Source: Rhodanobacter sp. OK091 (GTDB lineage Bacteria > Pseudomonadota > Gammaproteobacteria > Xanthomonadales > Rhodanobacteraceae). From it: 64,000 bases of DNA. This document shows positions 7,682 to 16,603 of this stretch, piece by piece. A program made the translations under genes and the position numbers. The stretch's first letter is position 1, and the number at the start of each line of letters is the position of its first letter. The notes below the pieces were generated by a model that saw only the letters and a list, made by a program, of their open reading frames with translations, was not told the DNA's origin and did no database searches. The stretch is taken from assembly GCF_900142825.1 (NCBI RefSeq), contig NZ_FRCH01000001.1, forward strand, positions 682,001 to 746,000, in the 5' to 3' direction.

Positions 7682-8410
7682 TCAACCACGCCAGCCGGTG
7701 AGCCTCGAGCGAAGCCGGATGACTGCCTGGCCATGGATCTGGCACACGCGCGACTCGCTCACTCCCAGCACGGCGCCGATCTCTTTCAGGTTCAACTCCT
7801 GCTCGTAGTACAACGACATCACCAACTGCTCACGCTCCGGCAGGCCGCCGATCGCCTCGGCCAAAGCGTCGCGCATGCCGTCGCGCTCGATGTTCTCGTG
7901 GGGGCTCAGGCCGCTTTCGTCGGCCACGTCGAGCACCCCGCTCTCCTCGCTGTCGTCCGACGCGGTCAGGCTCAGCAAGCGCACGCAGGCCGCATCGGCG
8001 AGCACCTGGTGGTACTCCTCCGCGCTGATCCCGAGCCGCCGCATCACTTCCGCGTCGTCCGCCTCGGCACCCGTCTCGGTCTCGATCTGGCGGATCACCT
8101 CGGCCACCTCGCGAGCCTTGCGATGCACCGAACGCGGGGTCCAGTCGGTGCGGCGCAACTCGTCCAGCATGGCGCCACGTATGCGTATACCCGCATACGT
8201 CTCGAAGCTCGCCCCCCGATCGTGGGCAAAGTGGCGCGATGCCTCCAGCAAACCGATCATTCCCGCCTGAATGAGATCTCCCACGTCGACGCTGGCCGGC
8301 AACCGCCCCATCAGGTGATAGGCGATCCGCCGGACCAGCGGCGCGTGCCGACGTACCAGTTCGTCGGCGCTTTCGCGGGAGACTTGCAGATATTCCGAAG
8401 CGACACTCAT
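7682..8410 (-). CDS. fliA: Flagellar sigma factor sigma-28 FliA
   Basis: FliA, 242 residues, directs RNA polymerase to late flagellar and chemotaxis promoters, several of which are visible in this window. Region 2 reads DLIQAGMIGLLEASRHF and ASFETYAGIRIRGAMLDELRR; region 4 is LPEREQLVMSLYYEQELNLKEIGAVLGVSESRVCQIH, the DNA-binding helix-turn-helix. The ATG at 8410 overlaps the fleN stop (ATGA). The activity of the product is expected to be held in check by FlgM (46537-46860). The gene order flhF-fleN-fliA-cheY is that of Pseudomonas and Xanthomonas. Confidence 0.96.
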   Translation of the reverse strand: MSVASEYLQVSRESADELVRRHAPLVRRIAYHLMGRLPASVDVGDLIQAGMIGLLEASRHFAHDRGASFETYAGIRIRGAMLDELRRTDWTPRSVHRKAREVAEVIRQIETETGAEADDAEVMRRLGISAEEYHQVLADAACVRLLSLTASDDSEESGVLDVADESGLSPHENIERDGMRDALAEAIGGLPEREQLVMSLYYEQELNLKEIGAVLGVSESRVCQIHGQAVIRLRSRLTGWRG

Positions 8411-9348
8411 CTCGAAACCCCACTGGCCGGTGCAGTCCGGCCACCAAAGAAGGCGATCCGGTCGAGACCTGCGCGGTCGGGTTCCGCCCATTTATCGACC
8501 GCACCAGCCAAATTCTTGAATGCCAGCGCCGACTGGCTCGATGGCCACAGATCGACGACCGCGCACTGCCTGCGAATGGCCTGGCGCAGACGTTCGTCAT
8601 GCGGCACCCATCCACTGAAATCGATCACCACGTCGAGGAAGCGATCGCTGACCCGCGCGAGCTTCTGATGCAGCTGGCGCGCATCGCCCTCGTTGCGCAC
8701 CATGTTGGCGACCATGCGTATGCGGCGCACGCCGAAATCGCGGCTGAGCACCTTGGTCAGCCCATACGCATCGGTCAGCGAAGCCGGTTCGTCGCACACC
8801 ACCAGGATCACTTCGGAGGCCGCGGCGGCGAACATCGTCACGTTGTCGGAAAGACCGGCGGCGGTGTCCACCAGCAGGAATTCCGGCGGCCGCGCCAATT
8901 CGTCGAACGCGCGGATGATCGCCGCGTGCTCGCCGTTGTCCAGCTGTGCCAGGCGGCGCGTGCCGGAACCGGCCGGCACCACCTGCAGGCCGCGCGGCGC
9001 CGGCATCAGCAATTCTTCCAGCGTGCAGTCGCCGTCGAGCAGATGACCGATATGGCGCGACGGCGTGAGGCCCAGCATCACGTCGACATTGGCCAGCCCC
9101 ATGTCGGCATCCAGCAGCATCACGTCGCGACCGGCCATCGACAACGACATGCCCAGGTTCACCGCCACGGTGCTCTTGCCGACGCCGCCCTTGCCGCCGG
9201 CCACGGCGATCGCGCGGCAATGCCGACGCGCGGCTGGCGCGGCGGCCAGCAGGCTGCTGGCCTGGTGGTCGCTGGTCACGGCCGATGGCGGCGTGGCGCG
9301 GCCGACCATGTTCGACAACATGTGCATCAGTCCCGAGGCCTGATCCAT
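8407..9348 (-). CDS. fleN: Flagellar number regulator FleN (FlhG), MinD/ParA ATPase
   Basis: This 313-residue MinD-type ATPase restrains flagellar number by antagonising FleQ and acting on FlhF. It has the deviant Walker A motif AVAGGKGGVGKSTVAVNLG, DADMGLANVDVMLGL (switch I) and FLLVDTAAGLSDNV (switch II), then LVVCDEPASLTDAYGL. The last part, QCAVVDLWPSSQSALAFKNLA, is followed by a C-terminal amphipathic tail. The start at 9348 (MDQASGL) is favoured by GGAG 8 nt upstream; ATG 9366, which would overlap the flhF stop, is possible. It is translated with flhF upstream and fliA downstream. Confidence 0.94.
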   Translation of the reverse strand: MDQASGLMHMLSNMVGRATPPSAVTSDHQASSLLAAAPAARRHCRAIAVAGGKGGVGKSTVAVNLGMSLSMAGRDVMLLDADMGLANVDVMLGLTPSRHIGHLLDGDCTLEELLMPAPRGLQVVPAGSGTRRLAQLDNGEHAAIIRAFDELARPPEFLLVDTAAGLSDNVTMFAAAASEVILVVCDEPASLTDAYGLTKVLSRDFGVRRIRMVANMVRNEGDARQLHQKLARVSDRFLDVVIDFSGWVPHDERLRQAIRRQCAVVDLWPSSQSALAFKNLAGAVDKWAEPDRAGLDRIAFFGGRTAPASGVSR

Positions 9349-9362
9349 TGCAAGTACTCCGC

Positions 9363-10625
9363 TCATGCGCTTGCCACGGCAAGGCCGAAGCGTTCGGCCA
9401 TCAGGCTATCGTCGGGCGCGTGGCTCCTCACCGACTGCGCCGCGCGGCAAACCAGTACACGCGCGTCCGCCGTGGCGATGTCCTCGGGCACACGCTGGCC
9501 GTCGGTGGTGTAGTCCAGCGGCAGCCGATGACGGATCAGCACCGACAGCGCGCCACCCAGGTTCGGTGCCTCGTCGAGCTTGGTCAGGATGCACGCGTGC
9601 GGCTTCAGCGGCAGATAGGCGCGCACCGCATCGTCCAGCGATTGCGATTGCGCATTGGCGGCCAGCGCCAGGCAGGCGCGCAGATCGCTGGCGTCGGCCA
9701 GAATCTCGAGTTGCTGGGTGAGACGCGGATCGCTGCCGGCCACACCGGCGGTATCGATCAGCACCGTGTGGCGGCTGCGCAGCATCTCCAGCACTTTGCG
9801 CAGGCTTTCCGCATCGTAGGCGGGATAGACGCGCACGCCGAGCAAGCGTCCGTAATGTTCCAGCTGGGCGGCAGCACCGATGCGGTAATGATCGGTGCTC
9901 ACCAGCGCCACCTGGTCGGCGCCGTGACGCATCACCGCGCGGGCAGCGAGCTTGGCGATGGTGGTGGTCTTGCCCACGCCGGTGGGACCCACCAGCGCGG
10001 TGACGCCGCGGTCGTCGCCGTGCAGACCGCGTCCGCTCACCGCCAGATGACGGCTGAGCATGCCCAGCGGCAGGTAACGCGCCTGCTCGGCGTTGATCTG
10101 GTCGGGCAGTTCGTCGACCAGCGCGCGCGCCACATCCGCTTCGATGCCCAGACGGGTCATCTCGCGCAGCACACGCGCACGCAACGGCTGGCGCCGCTCC
10201 ATGTCGTTCCAGGCGAGGCTCGACAGCTGCATCTCCAGCATCTCGCGCATGCTGCCCAGTTCGCTGCGCAGCTGCGCGGTGTCCTGCGCGGCACGCTCCA
10301 TCAGCGGCCGCATGCCCGGCGGTTCGACCGCTGCCGGGACGGCCATGACCGAAGCCCGCGGCGTGCGCGCGACAGGCTCGGCCGCCGCGACGTGAAGCGT
10401 CGACGGCGCCGGCTCGTCTTTGTCGATCGGCCGCGTCTCCACCGCCGGCGCACCGTGGCGGGACGCTTCGCGCATCAACGCTTCGTCGTAGTCGATGGCG
10501 GCGATCACCTCGATGCCATCTTCCATGCGGCGGGTCGACAGGATCACCGCTTCGGGCCCCTGCTCCTCGCGGACTTCGCGCATCGCCTGACGCATATCGG
10601 CGGCGACAAATCGCTTGATCTTCAT
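9363..10625 (-). CDS. flhF: Flagellar placement GTPase FlhF
   Basis: FlhF, 420 residues, is an SRP-family GTPase that marks the cell pole for flagellar assembly. The basic N-terminus MKIKRFVAADMRQAMREVREEQGPEAVILSTR (B domain) precedes a variable linker (about 60-125), an N-domain helical bundle, and the G domain. The G domain shows VGPTGVGKTTTIAKLAARA (G1), DHYRIGAAAQLEHYG, VLIDTAGVAG (G3) and CILTKLDEAPNLGGAL (G4/G5). It stands 45 nt after flhA. Polar single flagellation is therefore the expected pattern, in line with FleN next to it. Confidence 0.95.
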   Translation of the reverse strand: MKIKRFVAADMRQAMREVREEQGPEAVILSTRRMEDGIEVIAAIDYDEALMREASRHGAPAVETRPIDKDEPAPSTLHVAAAEPVARTPRASVMAVPAAVEPPGMRPLMERAAQDTAQLRSELGSMREMLEMQLSSLAWNDMERRQPLRARVLREMTRLGIEADVARALVDELPDQINAEQARYLPLGMLSRHLAVSGRGLHGDDRGVTALVGPTGVGKTTTIAKLAARAVMRHGADQVALVSTDHYRIGAAAQLEHYGRLLGVRVYPAYDAESLRKVLEMLRSRHTVLIDTAGVAGSDPRLTQQLEILADASDLRACLALAANAQSQSLDDAVRAYLPLKPHACILTKLDEAPNLGGALSVLIRHRLPLDYTTDGQRVPEDIATADARVLVCRAAQSVRSHAPDDSLMAERFGLAVASA

Positions 10626-10670
10626 GCCTGCTTGCTCCAGCTCTTCATCGACTTAATTCTGTTGCTGGGT

Positions 10671-12764
10671 CTATCGACCTAGGGCCTGTACCAGTCGCAC
10701 CCGACGGTTGTCGGGTACCTCGTTGTAAGCGAGTACGTGCAGGTTCTGTGCCACGTGGCGGGTGAACCGCGCGAGCCATGGCCGCAACAGCGGCGCGACC
10801 AGCAAAACCGCGGGTTCCCCGCTCAATTCCTGCCGGCGCGCGGCGTCGGCCACGCTCTGTTGCAGGCGGTCGGCCAGGCCCGGCTCCACCGCGGCGCCAG
10901 CCACTCCGCCGCCGCTGGACAGCGAGCCGAGCAGGATCTGTTCGAGCTCCGGCGCCAGCGTGATCACCGGCACCTCGGTGCCCAGCCCGGTGATCTCCTG
11001 CAGGATCTGCCGGCCCAACGCCACGCGCACGGCGGCGGTCAGAACGCCGGGATCCTGACTCTGCCCGGCATGCTCCGCCAAGGATTCGACGATGCTGCGC
11101 ATGTTGCGGATCGGCACCCGCTCGGCCAGCAGGTTCTGCAGCACCTTGACCACCACGCCCAGCGACAGCCGCTTGGGCACCAGATCCTCGACCAGCTTCG
11201 GCGCCGTGGCGGCGAGCCGGTCCAGCAGCTGCTGCACGTCCTGATGGCTGAGCAGCTCGTGCGCGTGGCCTTGCAGGATGTGCGACAGGTGGGTCGCGAT
11301 CACCGTGGCCGGGTCGACCACGGTGTAGCCGTAACTCTGCGCCAGCTCGCGCTGGCCCACCTCGATCCACACCGCTTCCAGACCGAACGCCGGGTCCTGC
11401 GTGGGGATGCCTTGCAAGCTGCCGTGCACCTGGCCGGGGTTGATCGCCATCAGGCGTTCGTTGTGCACGTCGGCCTCGCCCATCGGCACGCCCATCAAGG
11501 TGATCCGATAGGTGTTCGGGCCGAGGTCCAGGTTGTCGCGGATATGCACCGCCGGCACCAGAAAGCCCAGCTCCTGCGACAGCTTGCGGCGCACCGACTT
11601 GATCCGCCCCATCAGCTCGCCGCCCTGGTGCACGTCGACCAGCGGGATCAGCCGGTAGCCGACTTCCAGCCCCAGCGGATCGACGCTGGCGACGTCCTCC
11701 CAGCCCAGCTCCAGGCGCTCGGTCGGTGTGGTGGGTGCAGGCGCCACGGCGACAGACTCGGCCAGTTTGGTGCGGGTATCGCGCTCGCGCTTGAACAGCA
11801 GCCACGCGGCACCGGCGCAGGCCGCGCCGAGCAGCAGAAACGCCACGTTCGGCATGCCCGGGATCACGCCCATCACGATCAGCACCGCCGCCGCCACGCC
11901 AAGCGCGCGCGGCTGGCCGAACACCTGGCCGATCACCTGCTTGCCCATGTCTTGCGACTTGGACACGCGGGTGACGATGATCGCCGCGGCTACCGACAGC
12001 ATCAGCGCCGGCACCTGCGCCACCAGGCCGTCGCCGATGGTGAGCAAGGTATAGGTCTTGGCCGCTTCGCCGGCCGACAGTCCGTGCTGCATCACGCCGA
12101 CGAAGAAACCGCCGACGATGTTGATGATCAGGATCAGGATGCCGGCGGTGGCGTCGCCGCGAACGAACTTGGACGCACCGTCCATCGAGCCGTAGAAGTC
12201 GGCCTCCTCGCGCACTTCCTGGCGGCGCTCGCGCGCCTGCTCCTGGGTCAGCAGGCCGGCGTTGAGGTCGGCGTCGATCGCCATCTGCTTGCCGGGCATG
12301 GCGTCGAGGGTGAAGCGCGCGGTCACTTCGGACACACGGGTGGCACCCTTGGTGATCACCACGAAGTTGATGATGGTGATGATCGCGAACACCACCAGGC
12401 CGACCGCGAAATTGCCGCCGATCACGAACTCGCCGAATGCCTCGATCACCTTGCCGGCGGCGCCGGGGCCGTCATGCCCGTGCAGCAGCACCACGCGGGT
12501 GGAGGCGATGTTCAGCGCCAGCCGCAGCAAAGTGGCCATCAGCACCACGGTGGGGAACGCGGCGAACTCCAGCGGGCGCATCACGTAGACCACCGCCAGC
12601 AGGATCACCAGCGACAGCGCGATGTTGAAGCTGAACAGCATGTCGAGCAGAAACGGCGGCAGCGGCAACATCAACATCGCCAGCATCACCAGCAACATCA
12701 CCGGCGCGCCAACGCCACGTCGCGCCAGGTATTTGAAGTTGCCCAGTACGTCTGTACCCGTCAT
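10671..12764 (-). CDS. flhA: Flagellar type III export gate protein FlhA
   Basis: FlhA, 697 residues, is the largest export-gate subunit. The N-terminal 330 residues hold about eight membrane helices (for instance APVMLLVMLAMLMLPLPPFL and NIALSLVILLAVVYVM). Between them is the conserved FHIPEP-type loop, here AMPGKQMAIDADLNAGLLTQEQARERRQEV. The C-terminal cytoplasmic half is the substrate/chaperone docking ring. It starts at ATG 12764, 12 nt after the flhB stop, with normal length for the family. Confidence 0.97.
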   Translation of the reverse strand: MTGTDVLGNFKYLARRGVGAPVMLLVMLAMLMLPLPPFLLDMLFSFNIALSLVILLAVVYVMRPLEFAAFPTVVLMATLLRLALNIASTRVVLLHGHDGPGAAGKVIEAFGEFVIGGNFAVGLVVFAIITIINFVVITKGATRVSEVTARFTLDAMPGKQMAIDADLNAGLLTQEQARERRQEVREEADFYGSMDGASKFVRGDATAGILILIINIVGGFFVGVMQHGLSAGEAAKTYTLLTIGDGLVAQVPALMLSVAAAIIVTRVSKSQDMGKQVIGQVFGQPRALGVAAAVLIVMGVIPGMPNVAFLLLGAACAGAAWLLFKRERDTRTKLAESVAVAPAPTTPTERLELGWEDVASVDPLGLEVGYRLIPLVDVHQGGELMGRIKSVRRKLSQELGFLVPAVHIRDNLDLGPNTYRITLMGVPMGEADVHNERLMAINPGQVHGSLQGIPTQDPAFGLEAVWIEVGQRELAQSYGYTVVDPATVIATHLSHILQGHAHELLSHQDVQQLLDRLAATAPKLVEDLVPKRLSLGVVVKVLQNLLAERVPIRNMRSIVESLAEHAGQSQDPGVLTAAVRVALGRQILQEITGLGTEVPVITLAPELEQILLGSLSSGGGVAGAAVEPGLADRLQQSVADAARRQELSGEPAVLLVAPLLRPWLARFTRHVAQNLHVLAYNEVPDNRRVRLVQALGR

Positions 12765-12776
12765 GGATTTGACTCG

Positions 12777-13916
12777 TCATTGATCGCGGTAAGGCCCCAT
12801 CAGGTCGGGGTTGACCTCAGGGGTTGGCACTGCCGGTGGCGTCTCGCCCTGCGCCACTGCTTGCTTCAGCTGGTAGACGTAGGCCAGGACCTGAGCCACC
12901 GCCACATACAGCGTGGCGGGGATTTCCCGACCCAGTTCAGTGGTTGCATACAAGGCGCGTGCCAACGGCGGCGACTCGACCATCGGGATGCGGTGACTGC
13001 CTGCCACGAGTCGGATCTGCTGGGCCAGCACGTCGACGCCCTTGGCGATCACCCGCGGTGCGCCCATGCGGCCGTCGTCGTAGCGCAAGGCCACGGCGAA
13101 GTGCGTGGGATTGACCACCACCACGTCGGCCTTGGGCAGCTCCTCCATCATGCGGCGGCGCGACTGCGCCTGCTGCACCTGGCGGATGCGCCCCTTCAAT
13201 TCGGGATTGCCTTCGCTCTCCTTCATCTCGTCGCGGATCTCCTGCTTGGTCATGCGCAGGGTCTTGGCGTGGTCGAATTTCTGGTAGATGGCATCGATGC
13301 CGCCGATCAGTGCCAGCATCGAGCCGAACCACAACGCCGAGCGACCCAGCAAGCCGATCGACTGCGCAATGCCGGCCACCACCGAGCCGCGACCGGTGGC
13401 CTGCAACTCGTCCTGCCAGTGCCGCAGCAGCAGGCCCAGCACCGCGCCGATGAACAGCAATTTCAGCAGCGCCTTGCCCAGCTCGATCAGGCCGCGCATC
13501 GCGAAAATGCGGCCTAACCCCTTGATCGGATCGAGCCGGTCGAACTTCGGCTGCAATGCCTGCGCGCTGAAATTCAGCCCGCCCAGCAGCAGCGGCGCGG
13601 CCAGCGTGGCCAGCATCGTGGCCACCGCCACCGGCGCGAACAGGTTCAACGCCTCATGCACCGCCGCATGCAGGGTGCGCCCGGGCAACGCGTCGGAAAA
13701 CAACGCTTCGCGCGAGTAGCCCAGGCCCAGCGCAAAGATGCGCCGGGCATGCAGGAACGCGCTCTGCCCGCCGTTCATCAACGCCGCCACGCCGGCCAGC
13801 ACCACGATCGCGCCGGACAGGTCGCGCGATCGCGGAACCTCGCCTTTCTCGCGCGATTCGCGCAGCTTTTTTTCGCTGGGTTCTTCGGTTTTTTCCTGGT
13901 CGCTGTCGTCCGACAT
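12777..13916 (-). CDS. flhB: Flagellar export switch protein FlhB
   Basis: FlhB, 379 residues, is the substrate-specificity switch of the export apparatus. The N-terminus MSDDSDQEKTEEPSEKKLRE is typical, followed by four membrane helices. The cytoplasmic domain carries the autocleavage motif VVVNPTHFAVALRYDDG, then the GVDVLAQQIRLVAGSHRIPMVE and ELGREIPATLYVAVAQVLAYVYQL segments. Cleavage between Asn and Pro allows the switch from hook to filament substrates when FliK signals. The separate FlhB C-domain gene at 1728-1982 duplicates only the part after this motif. It lies 5 nt after fliR. Confidence 0.97.
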   Translation of the reverse strand: MSDDSDQEKTEEPSEKKLRESREKGEVPRSRDLSGAIVVLAGVAALMNGGQSAFLHARRIFALGLGYSREALFSDALPGRTLHAAVHEALNLFAPVAVATMLATLAAPLLLGGLNFSAQALQPKFDRLDPIKGLGRIFAMRGLIELGKALLKLLFIGAVLGLLLRHWQDELQATGRGSVVAGIAQSIGLLGRSALWFGSMLALIGGIDAIYQKFDHAKTLRMTKQEIRDEMKESEGNPELKGRIRQVQQAQSRRRMMEELPKADVVVVNPTHFAVALRYDDGRMGAPRVIAKGVDVLAQQIRLVAGSHRIPMVESPPLARALYATTELGREIPATLYVAVAQVLAYVYQLKQAVAQGETPPAVPTPEVNPDLMGPYRDQ

Positions 13917-13921
13917 CGGCG

Positions 13922-14692
13922 TCAGCTCCCCAGCAGATGGCGCATCATCGACCAGGCGTCATTCTGCAGCGCCTCGAACGCACCCGGCAGGCTGCGCAGC
14001 GCCAGCCACAGCGCGATGAAGCCCAGCGAGACGGTGATCGGAAAACCCACCGCGAAAAGATTCATCGACGGCGCCGCACGGCTGATCGCGGCAAAGCCGA
14101 TGTTCACCACCAGCAACGAGGTCATCGCGGGCAGCGCGACGCGGACCGCGCCGGAGAACAGCTCCCCGCCGAAACCGACCACGGCGTGCAAGGCGTTTGC
14201 ATTGATCGCCGGCATCCCCGGCGGCAGACTGTGGAAGCTGTCGGCAAGCAGTGCGATCAGACGCAGATGGCCGTCCATCGAGAGGAACAGCAAAGTCACC
14301 AGCAGCAAATAAAACTGACTCAACACGGTGGAGCTGCCGCCGGCGTGCGGGTTGACCACCTCGGCAAAACCCAGGCTCATGCTCTGCGCCACCAGCTCGC
14401 CGCCGAAAGAGACGGCCTCGAACACCAGCTTCAGCACGAAACCCACCGCTGCGCCGACCAGCACCTGCCCCGCCATGGTCGCCACGCCGTCGCCGCTCAA
14501 TGGATCGATCGTGGCCGGTGCCAGCGGAGCCAACACCAACGTCAGCACCACCACCAGGCCGATGCGGATCCGTGCCGAGAGCACCGTGGCGCTGAATACC
14601 GGCGCCACCAGGCACAGGCCGCTTACCCGGCCCATCGCCCAGAACAAGCTGCCCAGCCACATCGGCAACTGCGCCAGATCCAGCGCTGTCAT
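13922..14692 (-). CDS. fliR: Flagellar export gate protein FliR
   Basis: FliR, 256 residues, is an integral membrane component of the export gate, with about six hydrophobic helices. Visible motifs include VAPVFSATVLSARIRIGLVV, LVFEAVSFGGELVAQSMSLGFAEVVNPHAG and the C-terminal PITVSLGFIALWLALRSLPG. The start ATG 14692 overlaps the fliQ stop (ATGA), the normal fliQR coupling. Length and composition are normal. Confidence 0.95.
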   Translation of the reverse strand: MTALDLAQLPMWLGSLFWAMGRVSGLCLVAPVFSATVLSARIRIGLVVVLTLVLAPLAPATIDPLSGDGVATMAGQVLVGAAVGFVLKLVFEAVSFGGELVAQSMSLGFAEVVNPHAGGSSTVLSQFYLLLVTLLFLSMDGHLRLIALLADSFHSLPPGMPAINANALHAVVGFGGELFSGAVRVALPAMTSLLVVNIGFAAISRAAPSMNLFAVGFPITVSLGFIALWLALRSLPGAFEALQNDAWSMMRHLLGS

Positions 14693-14958
14693 CTCACCGC
14701 ACCGGGCAGGCTCTCGATCAACTGGCTGGTGTATTGCACCAGCAGGCGCAACATCCACGGCCCGGTGATCAACGCCACCAATGCCATCGCGATCAGTTTC
14801 GGGATGAAGCTCAAAGTCATCTCGTTGATCTGCGTCGCCGCCTGTATCACGCCCACCAGCAAGCCCACCGCCAGCGCGGTCAGCAACAGCGGCGCAGCCA
14901 CCAACATCGCCACATACAGCGCGTGCTGACCGATTTCCATGATGGATTCAGGGGTCAT
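14689..14958 (-). CDS. fliQ: Flagellar export gate protein FliQ
   Basis: FliQ is an 89-residue two-helix membrane protein of the FliPQR gate. Helix 1 is VAMLVAAPLLLTALAVGLLVGVIQ, followed by the conserved AATQINEMTLSFIPKL loop and helix 2. In most genomes fliQ directly follows fliP; here 898 bp of non-coding repeat DNA separates fliP (ends 15857) from the fliQ start. So either transcription reads through the repeats or a new promoter serves fliQR-flhBAF. Confidence 0.95.
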   Translation of the reverse strand: MTPESIMEIGQHALYVAMLVAAPLLLTALAVGLLVGVIQAATQINEMTLSFIPKLIAMALVALITGPWMLRLLVQYTSQLIESLPGAVR

Positions 14959-15018
14959 GGCGGACTCCCTGCAGGAGCCCGCTCGCGGGCGATGCCTTTG
15001 CTTGTTTGTGCATACAGA

Positions 15019-15289
15019 GCGAAGAGCTTTCGTCCTCCTGCGGAGGGCGAGTTACTTCTCTTTTGCTTGTCCAAAAGAGAAGTAACCAAGAGAAAACGAC
15101 ACCCCGCTTGGCGCTTGCCGGGCATCCTGCCCGGCAAGTCCGTGAGGTCCGGCCGGGTTTTTCGACCGGACTCCTGTCCGGGCGAAAAAGGATCGGCATC
15201 CCTGCCGATCCCCCTGCGGGCCTGTCGTCCGTTCCTCACCGCCGCACAGGGGCCCCGGTGGAGCGGCGCGCATCCTGCGCGCACTCCGG
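15019..15289 (+). repeat. Multi-hairpin structured repeat, copy 1
   Basis: This is a 271-nt element beginning GCGAAGAGCTTTCGT. It holds six successive hairpins: 15031-15049, 15051-15086 (15-bp perfect stem), 15114-15138 (11 bp, TCC loop), 15158-15189 (14 bp, one mismatch), 15191-15210 (8 bp) and 15266-15282 (7 bp, TCC loop). Conserved single-stranded links such as CACCCCGCTTGGCG and CAGGGGCCCCGG separate them. A second copy lies inverted at 15433-15710. Reading frames that cross it are artefacts of the palindromes. The 143 bp between the copies are purine-rich with no recognisable gene. Confidence 0.85.
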
Positions 15290-15432
15290 GAAGAGCTCGA
15301 TCAAAAGCAAAGACGGAAACAGCAGAGTCAAGATCAGAAGCACAAACGAGCGAAAAGCTGGCGCGAACGGGATTTTGGGGAAACGACAAAACCATGTGCT
15401 CTTCCGCTTTCGCAGCGGCGCAGCCGTTGCGC

Positions 15433-15710
15433 ACCGAGTGCGGGCCAGGATGGCCCGCTGCTCTACCCGGGGCCCCTGTGCGGCGGTGAGACGGGGACGA
15501 CAGGCCGCGCAGCGGGAGTCGACAGGGAGGTCGACTCCTTTTCGCCAGGGCAGGATGCCCTGTCGAAAAGCCCGGCCCCGGCTCACGGACTTGCCGCCCA
15601 CGGATGGGCGGCAAGCGCCAAGCGGGGTGGCCTTCTCTTTTGGTTACTTTTCTCTTGGCCACACAAGAGAAAAGTGACTCGGGCGCCAACGGCGCACGAA
15701 AGCTCTTCGC
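15433..15710 (-). repeat. Multi-hairpin structured repeat, copy 2 (inverted)
   Basis: This is the inverted counterpart of copy 1, with the same six hairpins in the same order. Plus-strand positions are 15680-15698, 15643-15678, 15590-15615 (11 bp), 15538-15570 (15 bp, one mismatch at the same place as in copy 1), 15516-15537 (8 bp) and 15440-15458 (8 bp). Several stems differ in sequence from copy 1 but stay paired. Linking segments, the GCGAAGAGCTTTCGT end and the CAGGGGCCCCGG block are shared. Together the two arms separate fliP from fliQ. Confidence 0.85.
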
Positions 15711-15750
15711 AGCTGACCAGCCTTCGACAAACGTCCCCGCGAGCACCCGC

Positions 15751-15785
15751 CCCTCATCCCAACCTTCTCCCCGACGGGGAGAAGG
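15751..15785. repeat. CCCTCATCCC-type hairpin repeat
   Basis: CCCTCATCCC is followed by an almost loopless palindrome, CCTTCTCCCCG/CGGGGAGAAGG (15763-15785). It resembles short intergenic palindromes common in proteobacterial genomes. A related CCCTCACCCC hairpin is at 52807-52840. It is probably a small dispersed repeat; no coding function is seen. Confidence 0.6.
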
Positions 15786-15856
15786 GGCGAAGGTGCCGTG
15801 CGGGTTCGCTAGTACGCACGGTGCGGCAAGCTTGCCCGGATCGCGATGCAGATGGC

Positions 15857-16603
15857 TCACGTGTAGAAACTCCCCGCCAACGTACCCAGCAGCAGCGTCC
15901 ACCCATCCACCAGCACGAACAGCATGATCTTGAACGGCAGCGAGATGATCATCGGCGACACCATCATCATGCCCATCGACATCAGCACGCTGGCCACCAC
16001 CAGATCGATGATCAGGAACGGGATGAACAGCAGGAAGCCCATCTGGAACGCGGTCTTCAACTCGCTGGTGAGGAACGCCGGCATCGCCACCTTGAACGGC
16101 ACATCGGCCTTGCTGGCATAGGGCTTTTCCTTCGCCAGCCGGGTGAACAACTGCAGATCGGCTTCACGGGTCTGGTCGATCATGAAACGCTTGAACGGTG
16201 CGGACGCGGCCGGCAGCGCCTGCTCGGCGGTGATCTGGCCGTCCATATACGGTTTCACGCCGTCGTCGTAGGCGCGCGTAAGCACCGGCGACATCACGAA
16301 CAGCGTGAGGAACAGCGCCAGCCCCAGCAGCACTTGGTTCGGCGGCGTCGATTGCGTGCCCAGCGCCTGGCGCAGGAAGCCGAGCACGATGATGATGCGA
16401 GTGAACGAGGTCATCATCAGCGCGATCGCCGGCAGCAGCGTCAGCGCCGTCATCAGCGCCAGCACCTGCAGCGACATCGTCCAGTTCTGGCCGCCCCCGG
16501 GCACGCTCTGCACGTTCACCAGCGGAATGCCCGGCGGCGCCGCCAGCGCTGCCAGCGGCAGCACTAGCAGCAGCACGGCAATGATCCAGCGCCAGGCCTT
16601 CAT
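15857..16603 (-). CDS. fliP: Flagellar export gate protein FliP
   Basis: FliP, 248 residues, forms the core of the export channel. It has a cleavable signal peptide ([23 protein letters not shown]) and four membrane helices. Conserved segments are [45 protein letters not shown], and [36 protein letters not shown] at the C-terminus. It starts at ATG 16603, overlapping the fliO stop (ATGA). The downstream neighbour should be fliQ, but the inverted hairpin repeats lie in between. Confidence 0.96.
   Translation of the reverse strand: MKAWRWIIAVLLLVLPLAALAAPPGIPLVNVQSVPGGGQNWTMSLQVLALMTALTLLPAIALMMTSFTRIIIVLGFLRQALGTQSTPPNQVLLGLALFLTLFVMSPVLTRAYDDGVKPYMDGQITAEQALPAASAPFKRFMIDQTREADLQLFTRLAKEKPYASKADVPFKVAMPAFLTSELKTAFQMGFLLFIPFLIIDLVVASVLMSMGMMMVSPMIISLPFKIMLFVLVDGWTLLLGTLAGSFYT

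Noticed and set aside
10737..13517. Long plus-strand open frame (926 codons) opposite flhA and flhB
   Set aside because: It is the complement of two certain genes; its product is His/Gln/Arg-rich as expected of a GC-rich antisense frame, without domains or ribosome-binding site.
14955..15902. Open frames of 60-315 codons through the fliP-fliQ gap on both strands
   Set aside because: They run through the hairpin repeats and give Arg/Pro/Gly-rich peptides such as GLSSPSHRRTGAPG that recur in both copies; the palindromes, not coding, explain them.
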